A stretch of DNA of 30,220 nt from positions 1 to 30,220 of the forward strand of contig JBBAEY010000016.1 of NCBI GenBank assembly GCA_041655755.1, written 5' to 3'. The position numbers were made by a program, and so were the translations under genes. Positions 30,094 to 30,220 of this stretch are shown here, piece by piece; the stretch's first letter is position 1; every line of letters starts with the position of its first letter. The notes beneath the pieces are model-generated. The model was not told the DNA's origin, made no database searches, and saw nothing but the letters and a program-made list of their open reading frames with translations. This stretch comes from JAAYFT01 sp041655755. Lineage in GTDB: Bacteria; Bacillota; Clostridia; Tissierellales; Tissierellaceae.

Positions 30094-30220
30094 TGTCAGT
30101 AGCCTTAGAAAAGTTACTACAATTTGGTACTATGATATATCTTAACCAGGTATAGCTGAAAACTTTTTAAATAAAAAGATGATTGGAAAAGAGTGTTAAT
30201 GGTTGTGATAAATATATTAA
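30094..30220 (+). repeat. Long target direct repeat, right copy (cut by window end)
   Basis: This is the second copy of 27995-28121, beginning at the first base after the IS right end and running to the end of the window. The part beyond the window should start with TATTGTATAAT if the repeat is complete. Confidence 0.85.

Noticed and set aside
1..30220. Origin of transfer, relaxase, integrase, tRNA or CRISPR
   Set aside because: I looked for relaxase or recombinase motifs, cloverleafs and regular spaced repeats and saw none.

Overview
The window looks like part of a conjugative plasmid, or an integrated relative of one, from a low-GC Gram-positive anaerobe of the Clostridia/Tissierellia type. 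The support is AT-rich DNA, strong GGAGG ribosome sites with many GTG and TTG starts, AGA/AGG-rich coding, an S-layer (SLH) surface protein, and no outer-membrane genes such as a secretin. The taxon is an inference. I found no tRNA, rRNA, CRISPR array, integrase, relaxase or coupling protein in the window.

Positions 26-7492 form one tightly packed plus-strand operon that mixes two secretion machines. It starts with type IV secretion-like membrane proteins (a VirB6/TrbL-like protein, a small two-helix protein, a PrgI/VirB3-like protein). It continues with a nearly complete Tad pilus set: TadZ/CpaE-like, TadA/CpaF ATPase, TadB (frameshifted), TadC, a Flp-like pilin, two minor-pilin-like proteins and a CpaB/SAF protein. 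A small acidic protein and a membrane-anchored coiled-coil protein follow. At 8586-8910 lies a compact type I toxin-antitoxin locus of the Fst/Hol_Tox kind, with visible promoters, terminator, repeats and antisense RNA.

Positions 9170-17294 encode three large secreted proteins: one with three SLH repeats and two long Ig/PKD-like proteins, presumably a surface or adhesion layer serving the pilus or mating contact. Positions 17358-22983 return to transfer and DNA functions: a second TadZ-like protein, a small acidic protein, SSB, a VirB4 ATPase split into N-terminal and ATPase genes, a 28-residue membrane peptide and a membrane-anchored C39-type peptidase. Positions 23061-24976 hold a DnaD/phage-type replication initiator with palindromic iterons inside its own gene, a tiny overlapping ORF and a Fic-domain protein.

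The right end is mostly on the minus strand: an HD-domain dGTPase-like protein with a long N-terminal extension and an XRE regulator. Divergent from the regulator, a near-consensus plus-strand promoter drives a gene-free, highly structured stretch that I call a candidate noncoding RNA. That stretch is interrupted by an IS1634-family element (28133-30093), flanked by a direct repeat of at least 127 bp that runs off the window edge.

Together the genes describe replication, maintenance, cell contact and DNA transfer. The most notable items are the Tad/type IV hybrid machine, the fully laid-out type I toxin-antitoxin locus, the candidate structured RNA, and the long-repeat IS insertion.
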